From Bacillota bacterium (lineage in GTDB: Bacteria; Bacillota; Clostridia; Lachnospirales; Bianqueaceae), in contig JAFZQZ010000096.1 of NCBI GenBank assembly GCA_017620135.1, positions 1 to 64,000 on the forward strand: DNA of 64,000 nucleotides. The letters are read 5' to 3'. The notes beneath the pieces are model-generated. The model was not told the origin of the DNA. It saw only the letters and a program-made list of their open reading frames with translations, and made no database searches. Of the stretch, positions 26,339 to 36,769 are shown piece by piece. The position numbers and the translations under genes were made by a program. The number at the start of each line of letters is the position of its first letter. Within the stretch, counting starts at the first letter, position 1.

Positions 26339-27067
26339 TTATCTTGCCCTTCCTTTTAGTGACTGCAAGATCACATCTGTTTTCCTCACAGGTTCGATTT
26401 TTACCACATTATTTGCACATATCCCGGCAAACTCGTTTATATGATACAGTCCCAGTCCCACCTGGACATGGGTAGGATCGATATATCGGCATAGCTCAAT
26501 CAGATCTGATCCATCCTTGAACTTCAGCCGGATTTCAGATCCATCTTTGAGAGTAAACATGTCCTGCATATCTCCGTCCCGGAATCGAATTCCTCGCTGC
26601 GCCTCCTGAATCTGATGATCCAGAAACTTTGTCGAATAGGCATAGATACCAAGCGTCACATCGGCCTTTAGATCGAGATCACATTTGACAAGAAAACTGT
26701 ATGCATCGGTTGTAATGCGGAATCCATAAAGCCGATCATTGATCTTTGCCTCGGGATGTCTGCTGCAGAATTCCCTCATTTCAGAAAGAGACTGGAAGCA
26801 GGTCTCTCCCAGTCCCATAATCATTCCTTCCTCTGCATTGCAGTATTCAGGTGTCCGCAGTTTATTGGACCATCCTTCATGCCAGGTTGGCTCAGGATCA
26901 ATTAACGGATCCTCTATCTTCTTGCCTTCCCACGATCCTACCATCTGGGTCTGACCTTCCAGCTGGCCGCTCTGACGGCCGAGAAAAGGGATCTCGCCAG
27001 GCAAGATCCCTCGCATAGTATAGTGGACAGGCATAATTCGTGTAACTGTTACTCTTTCACTCATCAT
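26339..27067 (-). CDS. Hypothetical conjugative-element protein, 242 aa
   Basis: 242-aa soluble protein without a domain I can name. It begins with a basic stretch and then an aromatic part (LIDPEPTWHEGWSNKL). It overlaps the 77-aa gene by 11 bp and is the last gene of a three-gene operon. Its neighbours suggest an element-specific role. Confidence 0.6.
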   Translation of the reverse strand: MMSERVTVTRIMPVHYTMRGILPGEIPFLGRQSGQLEGQTQMVGSWEGKKIEDPLIDPEPTWHEGWSNKLRTPEYCNAEEGMIMGLGETCFQSLSEMREFCSRHPEAKINDRLYGFRITTDAYSFLVKCDLDLKADVTLGIYAYSTKFLDHQIQEAQRGIRFRDGDMQDMFTLKDGSEIRLKFKDGSDLIELCRYIDPTHVQVGLGLYHINEFAGICANNVVKIEPVRKTDVILQSLKGRAR

Positions 27068-27290
27068 TTTCTCCCCCCATTAAGTAGCTGAACAGTCGTC
27101 TATTCTTCACGCTTTTCTTCATCTGGCTGATAATTTTGAGTTCTTCCAGACTAATTCCCTGCTCATAAAGTAAAGAATCCGTATCCAGTCCTTCCAGCTT
27201 TTTCTCATCAGTGATTCCAAGCGAGGACAGGCGGATAAACACTTTCACATACGCTTTCAGTCTCTTTTCCTGGTCTTTCTCTGTCATCAA
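27057..27290 (-). CDS. Small helical protein, 77 aa
   Basis: 77 aa, charged and helical, with no named domain. It overlaps the gene before it by 83 bp in another frame and the gene after by 11 bp, a tight three-gene operon. Confidence 0.5.
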   Translation of the reverse strand: MMTEKDQEKRLKAYVKVFIRLSSLGITDEKKLEGLDTDSLLYEQGISLEELKIISQMKKSVKNRRLFSYLMGGENDE

Positions 27291-27630
27291 AAGTCACCTC
27301 CATTTCTTTCATCATTAACTGCAATCCATACCAGGTAAACGCATGCCAGTAGGTATGGTCAAAACGGCTGTCGTTGTAGCTGCCCTTGACAAGAATATGT
27401 GCATCCCGTAGGTTACGAAGCGCATCCAAACAACCGTCCTTGCTGTAGAATGGGAAGGATGCTGTCATATCTCTTCCGGATGCCTTGATCCAATAGTAGC
27501 CTCCTTTTTCATACGCAATCCCGCAACGAATCTGTTCCATCATTACATCAAACAGACGCTGAGCAATGATCGCTTCCCTTACCCCTAACTGACAGGCAAG
27601 ATTATGGTTGAATTCAATTTTCATCTTCAA
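27208..27630 (-). CDS. Winged-helix-like element protein, possibly replisome-organiser type
   Basis: 140 aa. The order of helices (CQLGVREAIIAQRLFDVM, then LDALRNLRDAHILVKG) is like the N-terminal winged helix of DnaD or replication-organiser proteins in mobile elements. That is a similarity by eye only. First gene of the three-gene operon that ends at 26339; the terminator of the giant gene lies just upstream. Confidence 0.5.
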   Translation of the reverse strand: MKMKIEFNHNLACQLGVREAIIAQRLFDVMMEQIRCGIAYEKGGYYWIKASGRDMTASFPFYSKDGCLDALRNLRDAHILVKGSYNDSRFDHTYWHAFTWYGLQLMMKEMEVTFDDRERPGKETESVCESVYPPVLAWNH

Positions 27631-27642
27631 ACAATCTCCTTA

Positions 27643-27681
27643 AAAAAGTTTGGCGGGACTCTGTTATTTCAGTGTCCCGCC
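27643..27681 (-). terminator. Intrinsic terminator of the giant surface-protein gene
   Basis: Minus-strand hairpin GGCGGGAC-N14-GTCCCGCC followed by AAACTTTTTT, 12 bp after the stop codon of the giant gene. Confidence 0.8.
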
Positions 27682-27693
27682 TTTTCATCAAAA

Positions 27694-30600
27694 TCATTTT
27701 CTTCTCATCTTCCATTCCTGATAAATGCACCAGGAAAGGAATCCGAAACTGATCATCAGCACCGCGATCCAGCAGATCACATTTGTGGTGTCACCTGTCT
27801 CCGGGTGCTTGGTTACATGGATCGTCTGATCCGCATCCTGCAGATCTTCATGCTGGCCGACGACTTTCTGGATATCCGTCTGAATCAGTGTTTCGAAGAC
27901 GACCAGATCGTGATCCGGATAGTCTTCTGCGTTCACCTGTAGCTGAATAGAAACCGTTCCGTCCGTTTGATCTGAAGTGAACTTTACTTCAACCTTGATT
28001 TCCTTTCCATCCAGCATTGCCGGTTTGCCAGTCTGCTTATCCATAAGCCTCGCCTGCAGTGTGTATTCCACACCAGGAATCAGATTCTTATAGCTGACAG
28101 TATCCGTGATGGTAATCAGCCCGGCACTCACGTTCACCCGCTTCTGTCCGTTCACTGTTGCCAGTGTTCTGACCTCTGGGAAGTGGATGGACTGTTCTTC
28201 ATTGGAAAAATCTGCATGGGAGGCAATCTGTTTGTATTCGAAGAAGATATCCTCAAATACTACAACCGTTTTCCCTTCCAGTGCCGAACCATCCAGTTCA
28301 AAGAGCATTTCGATCTCTCCGTCCGGCTTATCAGTAGTAAAGGTAACACTGGTCATGACGGGCTCACCGTTCACCATCAGCATATCTTCGGTTTTCTTGT
28401 CCATCAGAGTGCCGATCACAGTATACTTTTTGCCCGGGATTAGGTTGTGATAACTGACTACGTCTTTGATCTGGACTTTCTCCTCCGCCAGAGCGGTATG
28501 AGTGCCTGTCTTGACATCGGAAGATGTTGTACGGATCTCCGGTACATAGATCGTCTGGCCATCATCTTCCAGATCTTCATGAGAAGCGATTTCCTGTTCA
28601 TTCAGGTAAAGCTTTTCAAAGATCACCAGTGTTTTGCCTTCCAGATCCGTTCCGTCCAGATCAAAAACTACCTCAACTGTTCCGTTCGCTGTTTCAGGGA
28701 TGAAGCTCATTCTGACTGGTTTCATGCCCGGAAGGACTTCGCCGGTTTCTTTATCCATTACAACACCTTCAAGGAAATACTCTCTGTCAGGAACCAGGTT
28801 TTCGTAACAGACAGTATCAATAATCTCGATCATATCATCCGCCAGTGACATTTGTGTTCCATTCTGATCTCTGGCTGTCGTTCCAATCTTAGGAATATGG
28901 ACCGATTGTTCCTCATCCGTAAAATCTGAATGTTCAAAGACTATCCATTCTTTGTACATGACCATTTCGAAAACAACAACCGCCTTTCCTTCAAGAAGGG
29001 AACCGTCAAAGACAAATGTCAGTTCGATGCTGCCATCTGCTTTCTCTGCGATGAATTCTGCCTGAGCTTTCACAGGATTTCCCTTCCCATCCAACAATTG
29101 TTCTCCGGTTTCCTTCACATAGAGTTCACCTTCGACGGTATACTTCTTACCAGGAATCAGGTTTCTGTATTCCACCAGATCGATCAGCGTGATCTCACCG
29201 GAACCAGCAATATGATCATCCGTTTTCTGATCTCTTGCATGAGTTTCTCCGCCGGGGAAGTGGATCATCTGCGCTTCATCGTTTTCATCCACATGCCACG
29301 CAACGAGCGCTTCTTCTCCAAGGTGGATCCATTCAAAAGCTACGATGGTTTTCCCTTCAAGACCGGTTGCGTCAAAGTTGAATTCCATCTCGATCTCACC
29401 GTCCGGTTGATCCGGTACGAAATAGGCTACACTGACAACGTCATATCCGTCATATCTCAGGGTCTTCCCTGTATCCTGCTCTTGCAGAATACCGAGGACC
29501 ATATATATTTTACCGGGAATCAAATTGTAATAGGAAACAGTATCGATTACTTTTACCATGCCGTCTGCCGGGGCGATATGATCTTTTGTTTCGAAGTCCA
29601 GCGCAAGTGTCTGGATCCTGGGCACATGGATCGTCTGCTTTTCATCGGCAAAATCTTCATGAACCGCGATTACTTCATCGTTCAGACGAAGCTGTTCGAA
29701 TACAACAAAGGTCGTACCTTCCCAGCCTTTGGCATCTATATTGATGATAACGTCTGCTACTCCGTCTGACGTTTCAGGTGTAAGCTTTGTTACGCTTCCA
29801 ACACCAAGCCAGGCTCCGGTATCCGCATCCATCAACGATGCGCATAGTTCATACTCTTTACCTGGAATCAGGTTCTTATAGTTGACTTTATCCACGATCA
29901 CTGCGTTGGAATCAGCCCACATAAGGTGATCTCCGGTCTTTGTATCGAAAGCCTCTGTCTCGATCCAAGGGAAGCTTACGGTCTGATCCTCATCTTCCAA
30001 ATCGGCATGGAAGAATACGTCTCTGCCTTCGTACTGGATAGACTCAAATGCCACGACGCTTTTGCCAGCCAGTTCTCTGCTGTCAAAGATAAAGGTAAGC
30101 GCGATCTCTCCATCCTTCTGATCCGCAATAAAAACAATCTCTGCTGTTACCGGTTCATCATCGATCAGGAGCGGCTCACCTGTTTCCCTATCCATGAGAA
30201 TGCCTGTTACGGTGTATTCTCTGCCTGGAATCAGGTTCTTATATTTGACCACATCCGTGATCTCTGTTCTTTCTGAAATCATGGCTGCATGCTCCTTTGT
30301 TTTATTATCCGTGGCAGTTGTCCCGCCGCCAGGGATATGAATGGTCTGTCCTTCATCGTTCAGATCTACATGGCTGGCGACAAGTACATCGCCCACATAC
30401 ATCTCTTCGAATACGACCACATCTTCTCCTGCCAGACTTCTGGCATCGAAGATGAATTCCATCTGAACTTCACCATTCTCTGTCGTAGGAATCACATATG
30501 CCAAAGCTGTGACAGGATTCCCTCCTTCATCTTTTACCGGTTCTCCAGTGCCTTTGTTCATCAGTGTTCCCACCAGGATAAACGCCTCATTACGCGTCAC

Positions 30601-33600
30601 ATTCTGATAGAAAACAGTATCAATAATCTTCGCGTTCTCCGCAGCAAGAGTAATATGATCCTCTGTCTGCGAATCCGTCGCGGTCGTTCCGATCTTCGGA
30701 ATGCGAACGGTCTGTTCTTCATCCGCGATATCCGTATGGACAGCAATCTGAAGATCATTCCAGCTCAGATACTCATATACCACCAATGCTTCACCCACGA
30801 AATCATCAGCTACGGGAATGATCGCATGGATCACAGTTGAGCCGTCGGATTCCTCAGGCGTAAAAGATCTTTCACTGACAATATACTGTTCCTGACTTTC
30901 TGCTTCTTCTCCGGTAGAACGGAGCATGATGATGCAGCGCAGTCGATACTTCCTTCCGGGCACCAGATTTCTGTATTGGACTTCATCGATCACGGTGACC
31001 TGTCCATGATCCGGAATGGTTTGATTACCGTTTTCATCTCTGGCCTTGGTCTGAACATCCGGTACCTTGATCGTCTGATCCTGATCTTCGATATCCTTAT
31101 GCTCAGCAATCACAGTATCATCCAGATACAGTTCCTCATAAAATATCAGGTCTCGTCCCTGCAGAGATTCAGCGTTTAGACTGATCATTACATCAGCGGT
31201 TCCATCCGAAGTTTCAGCAGTGAATTCCACACTTCCGACAACCGGTTTATCTCCGATGATGATAGGGCTTTTTGTTTCCTTATCCATCAGCACTGCTTTC
31301 AGCGTATAGGTCTTTCCGGAAATCAGATTTTCATAAGTGACTGTATCAATCAAAGTGATCGGTCCTGCACAGTTTGCAAGTTCTGTTCCCGTGATACTGT
31401 CTTTCGCTTTCGTTCTGATTTTCGGGATATAGACCGTCTGATCTTCATCCTCCAGGTCCGCATGGACGAAAATGTCCTTACCTTTATACTGAATCGTCTC
31501 GAAAGCCACCAGCGTATGATTCTCCAGCAGAGATCCGTCGAAGGTGAAACTAATCTCCACATATCCATCGGCTTTCTCTGCCGTGAAGGTTTTCTCAGCT
31601 GTAACTTCAATGCCATCCACAGTCAAAACATCACCAGTTGCTTTGTCCATCAGTTTTCCAAGCACAGTGTATTCTTTCCCGGGAATCAGGTTTTTGTATT
31701 CAACACGGTCAATAATGGTGATTTCCTGATCCGCAAAGGAGATGTGATCTCCTGTTTCCGAATCAGCAGCAGTCGTTCCGCCATCCGGTACATGGATGGT
31801 CTGGCCTTCATCGCTCAGGTCCTCATGTCGGCCGATAATTTTGCCTTCCACCTTCAGCTGTTCAAACACGACCAGGGAATGACCGGCCAGCTCGGATGCA
31901 TCAAAGGAGAACTCCATTTCCACGGATCCATTTGCACTTTCAGCCACAAAAGTTGCGACTGTCACGACTTTTTCTCCATTGATCAGCAAAGGATTTCCAG
32001 TTATCTGATCATACAGGATGCCTTCCAGGGTATAGGTTTTCCCTTGAATCAGATTTTTATAGGCAACAGTATCAATGATCTTCGCCTGTTTATCCGCCAG
32101 CATCAGATGATCGTCAGTCTGGGCATCTTTGGCTGTGGTTCCGATTTGCGGGAATTTTACCTGCTGCTTCTGGTCTTTCGGATCCTCATGCAGGCAGATC
32201 GTTTTTCCTTCAAAGGATATATATTCATAACAGACCACTGTCTTCCCAGCCATATTACTGGCATCGAAGGTGAAGCTGTTCTGAACTGTTCCATCCGGCA
32301 GGCCTTCCGCATTCATCTCTGGTTTGAAAGTCATGGTGTGCTCAAAGATGGTATTGCCGTCTTGATCCATGATCACACCTTTTACCGTGACTGTCTTCCC
32401 GATATAGCTCTGCATGTTCTGGTAGGAGATCGTATCCACAAGAATTACGCTTTCCTTCGCTTCACACAGATGGAGTCCATCGGCAGTCAGCTCGGTCGTA
32501 ATAGTAGGTTTCTCGAAATCGTAAAAAGGTCCCTTGTCCACGGTTTCGTTGTTATTTTTGATCTCGACCGTAAACGGCGCGATCAGTTCATAATCTTTGT
32601 TTTCTTCAGTTTCCAGTTCTTCGACGATATACTTTCCGTAAGGAAGTTTTCCAAGAGAAGAATCTTTCAGGTCTGTTCCGATCCAGAGAGAAGCATCGTC
32701 TTTGGAACTGTAATGACCATTGCTGTCTGTTTTAATCACAGCGGTATAGGCAGCGCCGATCATCTTGTTCCCATTCTTATCCAGCATGGTGATCCGGAAG
32801 CTGAATCCGCCAAGCGGGATCTGTTTCCGTCCATCAAGCTTATCGAACTCGAAGTCTCCTCGGATCCGGGTATCATCCACCTCAAAGCCGTCTTCCTGGA
32901 TCTTCGTATTACCGGTATAAAGAGCTCCGACGTTTCCGTTCATCTTCACCTGTCCGAAGAAGGTGCTTCCATAGCTGACAGTCGTCGCCTTATTGGTAAA
33001 CTCAGGATCGTTGTTATATCCTGTTGCCGCCTTCACCTCGGAAATGATGATCGTTCCAAGAGGAAGACCTGTATTGCCGCCGAAGCTGTAAAGCTCACTG
33101 CTTCCGGCTATCAGATATTCCTGAGAGAGTACTGCGATATACCGGCCCTGGCTGTCTTTCTTTGTCTCGATCGTCCAGGTTCTGGTCGGTGTATGCTGTC
33201 TGGCTGCGCTGATACTTTCATAATAAGCAGCATAAAACTCTATCTTGAATCTCGCACCTGCCAGATCTTCATCTTCTCCGTTTCCGTTATGCTTGTACAC
33301 CTGGATCACTTCCGGATCATTCATCGGAACGTCTGTCATCTTCAGTTCCTTGCTGTCCCCGGGCTTCAGTACCACAGTGTAGATATTTGTATCTGTTAGA
33401 TAGCCTTTTCCCGATTTTGTTTCCTTCACATAGTAGGTGCCGGCAGGAAGATCGGTAACTACGTTCGTCTTTCCTGTTTCATCCTTTACGGTCAGCTTGG
33501 TTGGCCAGGGATTGGACAGTGTGTTTCCGTTCTTTGTCCGATAGATCGTATATTCCGTTCCAGTCAGGGAATAACAGCTGTTGCCGTTGGTCACGCTTGG

Positions 33601-36600
33601 AAGACTGGAAGCTTTCGTCAGGCTGAGCTCGGATGTTTTCGGCTTATCCTTGAAGGATACAGACTCCGTTTTTCCGACAGCCACTGTCACTTTCTTGACT
33701 TCACTGCTGATTTCATAGCTTCCGTCAGAAGGTGCTTTTGTTTCCTTCACATAGTAGGTACCTGCAACCGGAAGCTTCATTGTATTGGTATTCCCGGCAT
33801 CATCCTTGACTACCAACTTGGTAATGGATGCTCCGGTACTCGCGTCAACTGCTCCGGTAACTACCTGTGTACAGGCGGCATCAGTATAGACAGTGAACTC
33901 TGCTCCTTTGGACGAATAATTCGTATTGTTATCCGTAACCGCGGTATTGGAGGAAGTCTTGATCACTTTCAGCAAACCGGTATCATGGTCGTCCACCACA
34001 CCCAGTGAGTTGGTCTCTGTCGGTTTGATCACAACACTGTAGACTGTGGTATCCAGCAGATAGCCTTTCGGTGCCGTGATTTCCTTTACAGTATACGTTC
34101 CGGCATCCAGTTCCAGTGTATTGGTCTTGCCGTTGGCATCCGTTGTCAGACGGCCAACTTCGGTTGTTCCGCTGTACACGCCGTATACGGCTCCGGAAAG
34201 AGAATAGTTGGTGTTTCCACTGACCAGGCTGGGATTCTTCGGATTCTTCTGAATCACCAGATATCCGGTCTTGTCAGGCGCATCCATACCGCCGGCACGA
34301 GTGATCCAAACTTTGCCTTTATGAGGATCTTCGCTTCCATTGTTAAAGGACATCGAGTAATACTCCAGAGGAACGATTCTGGCTTTCATGCTGTAGTCGT
34401 TGGTATGCAGCATCCAGTGCAGTCCGTTCGCTTCTCCGATATAGATGCCGGCATGCTGGAGACGATAGTTCCCGTTGCCATCATAAATACCTGCCTGGTT
34501 ATTGGAGAACCGGATGATCGCTCCGGGATCCATATCATCGAGCATAGCCACAAAGTCATCATGGGTCATAGTGTAGTTGTCACAGACCTGGACATAGTAG
34601 CCATTGGCATCCTTGTAGTGATAGAGACCTTCCAAACCAGCTTCCACAGAACCGACATTGTTCCAGCTGTCAAAGGTTCCACTGAGATCGTTGGCCGTTC
34701 CATAGCTGTAGGCATCATAGTAGGCTTTCCAGTCGGCATCGGTATACAGTTTCTGATAGATATATCCGAAAAACGTATTGACCAGACCGGCACACTGAAC
34801 ACCGGAATAAGTTCCGGAATGAAGATAGGTATTCAGTTCTTCGAAGTCATCTGCCCCGATCCAGAGGTTGATGCCAGGCCATACACTGTTGGCTGTTCCG
34901 GATCCGATCGCCCCTCCATCCGTATAAGGAATGGATCCACTCATCATGGCCTGTCCTTCAGTTGTACTGTACAGACCATCGGCTGTTCCGTTCACTACCT
35001 GCCAGGCATAGGCTGAAGACAGATAAGCAGACACATCAAAGCCGATCGCCTGTGCAAAACGGAGGACCGCATTTGTTTCCAGGGTCATACCATCCGTGTA
35101 AGCAGCGTTGGTACCGCCGGATTTCATCATCAGCCCTCTGGACATTTCTTTCCCTGCCAGAACTCTGACTACAGATCCGTCTGTGGGGATCTGATAGAAA
35201 CCTTCTTTATCACGGTAGATCTCAACCATTTCGCCAGTCAGCGAATATGCTGTTACGGGAATGGCGTATCCGAAAGCATCATAAGCATCCATCCTGATAA
35301 CTTCGGGATCGGTCAGCTTCAGGAGATGTCCGTCTTCGGCGTACACCTCTTTACCGGTTTTGGCATCCCGGTAAACGTAGGGGATAGTTTCCATAAAGTA
35401 CTTGTACGACTCTTCCTCAGTGATCAGGTGGATCGTGCCATAGTTATAATTGAGGTCAAACACGATCGTGACCGGATACAGATAGTAATAGGGATCAACA
35501 TTCTCATCATTTACGATGACTTCGAAATGAAGATGTGCTCCCGTGCTCCTGCCGGTAGATCCCACACGTCCGATCTGCTGTCCTTCAGCAACTTCCATGC
35601 CTTCACTGATGTTGATCTCACTCAGGTGGGCATATCTTGTCACCAGACCGTCTTCATGCTGAATATCCACGTAGTTTCCATAGCTGTCTTCCACTGTTCC
35701 GTTCCATACATGGGTAACTGCGACCGTGCCGGCTTTCACCGTAATAACCGGTGAACCGTCACCGGCCGCCAGATCAATTCCCTGGTGGGGAGAAGAATGA
35801 TCATCATCCACCTGCCCGAATAAAGTGGTGATAACTCCTTCCTCTGTCAGTGGATAGCTAACCTTTCCTCCCACGGAAAACTCATACCAGGCTTCTAGCG
35901 GGACAAAGGGATCAGGAACTATGACGATATCTTCCAGCGGCTCTTCAGACTCGTCTTCCGTCTCACTTTCCACGGCCCTTTCTGATTTTTCGGATTCCTC
36001 TGAGATTTCGCGGCTTTCTTCCTGCTCGGTTTTTTCTTCATTAAGGCCTTCTGTCTCGCTATCCCGGGATTCCTCAGATTCTTCAGAAAGCTCTTCCGAC
36101 ATTTCCGAGCTTTCTTCTTTCTCCATTTCCGGCACCGGCTCCTCCTCGGATTCTTCAGTTACGCTCGAATCAGGATTTTCTTCCGATTCTTCAGCATTTA
36201 CAGGCTCTTCAATCTCTTTAGAAACCTCCACTTCCTCAGATTCCTCATCGAGTTCTTCATCCGAATCTTCGTATTCTTCCGCAGACTCTTCGGCCTGTTC
36301 CTCGACAACTTCAGATAATTCATCATTCTGCTCCCCCTGCTCGGAGGATTCCTCTATGATGGTATCTTCTGGTTCTTCTTCTGGTTCAGAGGAGTTTTCA
36401 TCGATATTTGATTCTTCCTCCTGAACCGGTTCGATCTCATCAGCCACGATTTCTTCTTCAGCTGATGTCTCCTCATCTTCCTGGATTGGCTGCGCTGTCT
36501 CCTGTTCTTCCAGATCAGGATCAGTGACATTCTTTTCCGGAGTGATCACGATCTCTTCTCCGGTAATGGAGATGCCGCTGTCTTCCATCTCAGCTGCAAA

Positions 36601-36678
36601 CGATTGCAGGTTGCTGGAAGAGACCAGCATCACAACAGCCATCAGCACGACCAGGATCCTTTTGATTTTGTTTTTCAT
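27694..36678 (-). CDS. Giant surface protein with M23 peptidase, P60-like domain, SpaA-type domains and 13 VaFE repeats
   Basis: About 2994 aa from ATG 36678, chosen for the AGAAAGG site upstream. In order: signal peptide (ILVVLMAVVMLVSS), an acidic Glu/Ser-rich stretch to about 260, an M23 (LytM) peptidase at about 290-395 with HQGID and HLHFE, a possible NlpC/P60-like domain with VQCAGLVN near 628 and HAGIYIG near 740, several SpaA/prealbumin-type domains to about 1390 (for example YTVKEITAPKGYLLDTT), 13 VaFE-type repeats of about 120 residues to about 2960, then HPETGD, a membrane helix and a basic tail, i.e. a sortase anchor. It probably extends from the cell wall for mating contact or adhesion. 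It sits alone between two terminators. Confidence 0.9.
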   Translation of the reverse strand: MKNKIKRILVVLMAVVMLVSSSNLQSFAAEMEDSGISITGEEIVITPEKNVTDPDLEEQETAQPIQEDEETSAEEEIVADEIEPVQEEESNIDENSSEPEEEPEDTIIEESSEQGEQNDELSEVVEEQAEESAEEYEDSDEELDEESEEVEVSKEIEEPVNAEESEENPDSSVTEESEEEPVPEMEKEESSEMSEELSEESEESRDSETEGLNEEKTEQEESREISEESEKSERAVESETEDESEEPLEDIVIVPDPFVPLEAWYEFSVGGKVSYPLTEEGVITTLFGQVDDDHSSPHQGIDLAAGDGSPVITVKAGTVAVTHVWNGTVEDSYGNYVDIQHEDGLVTRYAHLSEINISEGMEVAEGQQIGRVGSTGRSTGAHLHFEVIVNDENVDPYYYLYPVTIVFDLNYNYGTIHLITEEESYKYFMETIPYVYRDAKTGKEVYAEDGHLLKLTDPEVIRMDAYDAFGYAIPVTAYSLTGEMVEIYRDKEGFYQIPTDGSVVRVLAGKEMSRGLMMKSGGTNAAYTDGMTLETNAVLRFAQAIGFDVSAYLSSAYAWQVVNGTADGLYSTTEGQAMMSGSIPYTDGGAIGSGTANSVWPGINLWIGADDFEELNTYLHSGTYSGVQCAGLVNTFFGYIYQKLYTDADWKAYYDAYSYGTANDLSGTFDSWNNVGSVEAGLEGLYHYKDANGYYVQVCDNYTMTHDDFVAMLDDMDPGAIIRFSNNQAGIYDGNGNYRLQHAGIYIGEANGLHWMLHTNDYSMKARIVPLEYYSMSFNNGSEDPHKGKVWITRAGGMDAPDKTGYLVIQKNPKNPSLVSGNTNYSLSGAVYGVYSGTTEVGRLTTDANGKTNTLELDAGTYTVKEITAPKGYLLDTTVYSVVIKPTETNSLGVVDDHDTGLLKVIKTSSNTAVTDNNTNYSSKGAEFTVYTDAACTQVVTGAVDASTGASITKLVVKDDAGNTNTMKLPVAGTYYVKETKAPSDGSYEISSEVKKVTVAVGKTESVSFKDKPKTSELSLTKASSLPSVTNGNSCYSLTGTEYTIYRTKNGNTLSNPWPTKLTVKDETGKTNVVTDLPAGTYYVKETKSGKGYLTDTNIYTVVLKPGDSKELKMTDVPMNDPEVIQVYKHNGNGEDEDLAGARFKIEFYAAYYESISAARQHTPTRTWTIETKKDSQGRYIAVLSQEYLIAGSSELYSFGGNTGLPLGTIIISEVKAATGYNNDPEFTNKATTVSYGSTFFGQVKMNGNVGALYTGNTKIQEDGFEVDDTRIRGDFEFDKLDGRKQIPLGGFSFRITMLDKNGNKMIGAAYTAVIKTDSNGHYSSKDDASLWIGTDLKDSSLGKLPYGKYIVEELETEENKDYELIAPFTVEIKNNNETVDKGPFYDFEKPTITTELTADGLHLCEAKESVILVDTISYQNMQSYIGKTVTVKGVIMDQDGNTIFEHTMTFKPEMNAEGLPDGTVQNSFTFDASNMAGKTVVCYEYISFEGKTICLHEDPKDQKQQVKFPQIGTTAKDAQTDDHLMLADKQAKIIDTVAYKNLIQGKTYTLEGILYDQITGNPLLINGEKVVTVATFVAESANGSVEMEFSFDASELAGHSLVVFEQLKVEGKIIGRHEDLSDEGQTIHVPDGGTTAADSETGDHISFADQEITIIDRVEYKNLIPGKEYTVLGKLMDKATGDVLTVDGIEVTAEKTFTAEKADGYVEISFTFDGSLLENHTLVAFETIQYKGKDIFVHADLEDEDQTVYIPKIRTKAKDSITGTELANCAGPITLIDTVTYENLISGKTYTLKAVLMDKETKSPIIIGDKPVVGSVEFTAETSDGTADVMISLNAESLQGRDLIFYEELYLDDTVIAEHKDIEDQDQTIKVPDVQTKARDENGNQTIPDHGQVTVIDEVQYRNLVPGRKYRLRCIIMLRSTGEEAESQEQYIVSERSFTPEESDGSTVIHAIIPVADDFVGEALVVYEYLSWNDLQIAVHTDIADEEQTVRIPKIGTTATDSQTEDHITLAAENAKIIDTVFYQNVTRNEAFILVGTLMNKGTGEPVKDEGGNPVTALAYVIPTTENGEVQMEFIFDARSLAGEDVVVFEEMYVGDVLVASHVDLNDEGQTIHIPGGGTTATDNKTKEHAAMISERTEITDVVKYKNLIPGREYTVTGILMDRETGEPLLIDDEPVTAEIVFIADQKDGEIALTFIFDSRELAGKSVVAFESIQYEGRDVFFHADLEDEDQTVSFPWIETEAFDTKTGDHLMWADSNAVIVDKVNYKNLIPGKEYELCASLMDADTGAWLGVGSVTKLTPETSDGVADVIINIDAKGWEGTTFVVFEQLRLNDEVIAVHEDFADEKQTIHVPRIQTLALDFETKDHIAPADGMVKVIDTVSYYNLIPGKIYMVLGILQEQDTGKTLRYDGYDVVSVAYFVPDQPDGEIEMEFNFDATGLEGKTIVAFEWIHLGEEALVAWHVDENDEAQMIHFPGGETHARDQKTDDHIAGSGEITLIDLVEYRNLIPGKKYTVEGELYVKETGEQLLDGKGNPVKAQAEFIAEKADGSIELTFVFDGSLLEGKAVVVFEMVMYKEWIVFEHSDFTDEEQSVHIPKIGTTARDQNGTQMSLADDMIEIIDTVCYENLVPDREYFLEGVVMDKETGEVLPGMKPVRMSFIPETANGTVEVVFDLDGTDLEGKTLVIFEKLYLNEQEIASHEDLEDDGQTIYVPEIRTTSSDVKTGTHTALAEEKVQIKDVVSYHNLIPGKKYTVIGTLMDKKTEDMLMVNGEPVMTSVTFTTDKPDGEIEMLFELDGSALEGKTVVVFEDIFFEYKQIASHADFSNEEQSIHFPEVRTLATVNGQKRVNVSAGLITITDTVSYKNLIPGVEYTLQARLMDKQTGKPAMLDGKEIKVEVKFTSDQTDGTVSIQLQVNAEDYPDHDLVVFETLIQTDIQKVVGQHEDLQDADQTIHVTKHPETGDTTNVICWIAVLMISFGFLSWCIYQEWKMRRK

Positions 36679-36712
36679 TCTTTTTTGCCTTTCTCTCGAC
36701 ATTTCGAGCAAT

Positions 36713-36745
36713 AAAAAAAGGACCTATCGTAGTTTCGATAAGTCC
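36713..36745 (-). terminator. Intrinsic terminator upstream of the giant gene
   Basis: Minus-strand hairpin GGACTTATCG-N6-CGATAGGTCC followed by TTTTTTATT. It ends the 264-aa gene's transcript 25 bp after its stop and precedes the giant gene. Confidence 0.75.
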
Positions 36746-36769
36746 TCAGATTGATTTGATTATTCGATT

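Noticed and set aside
31462-33399. Plus-strand open frame of 645 codons inside the giant gene
   Set aside because: It is antisense to the repeat region, whose codon use keeps the opposite strand open; there is no ribosome binding site and no recognisable product.
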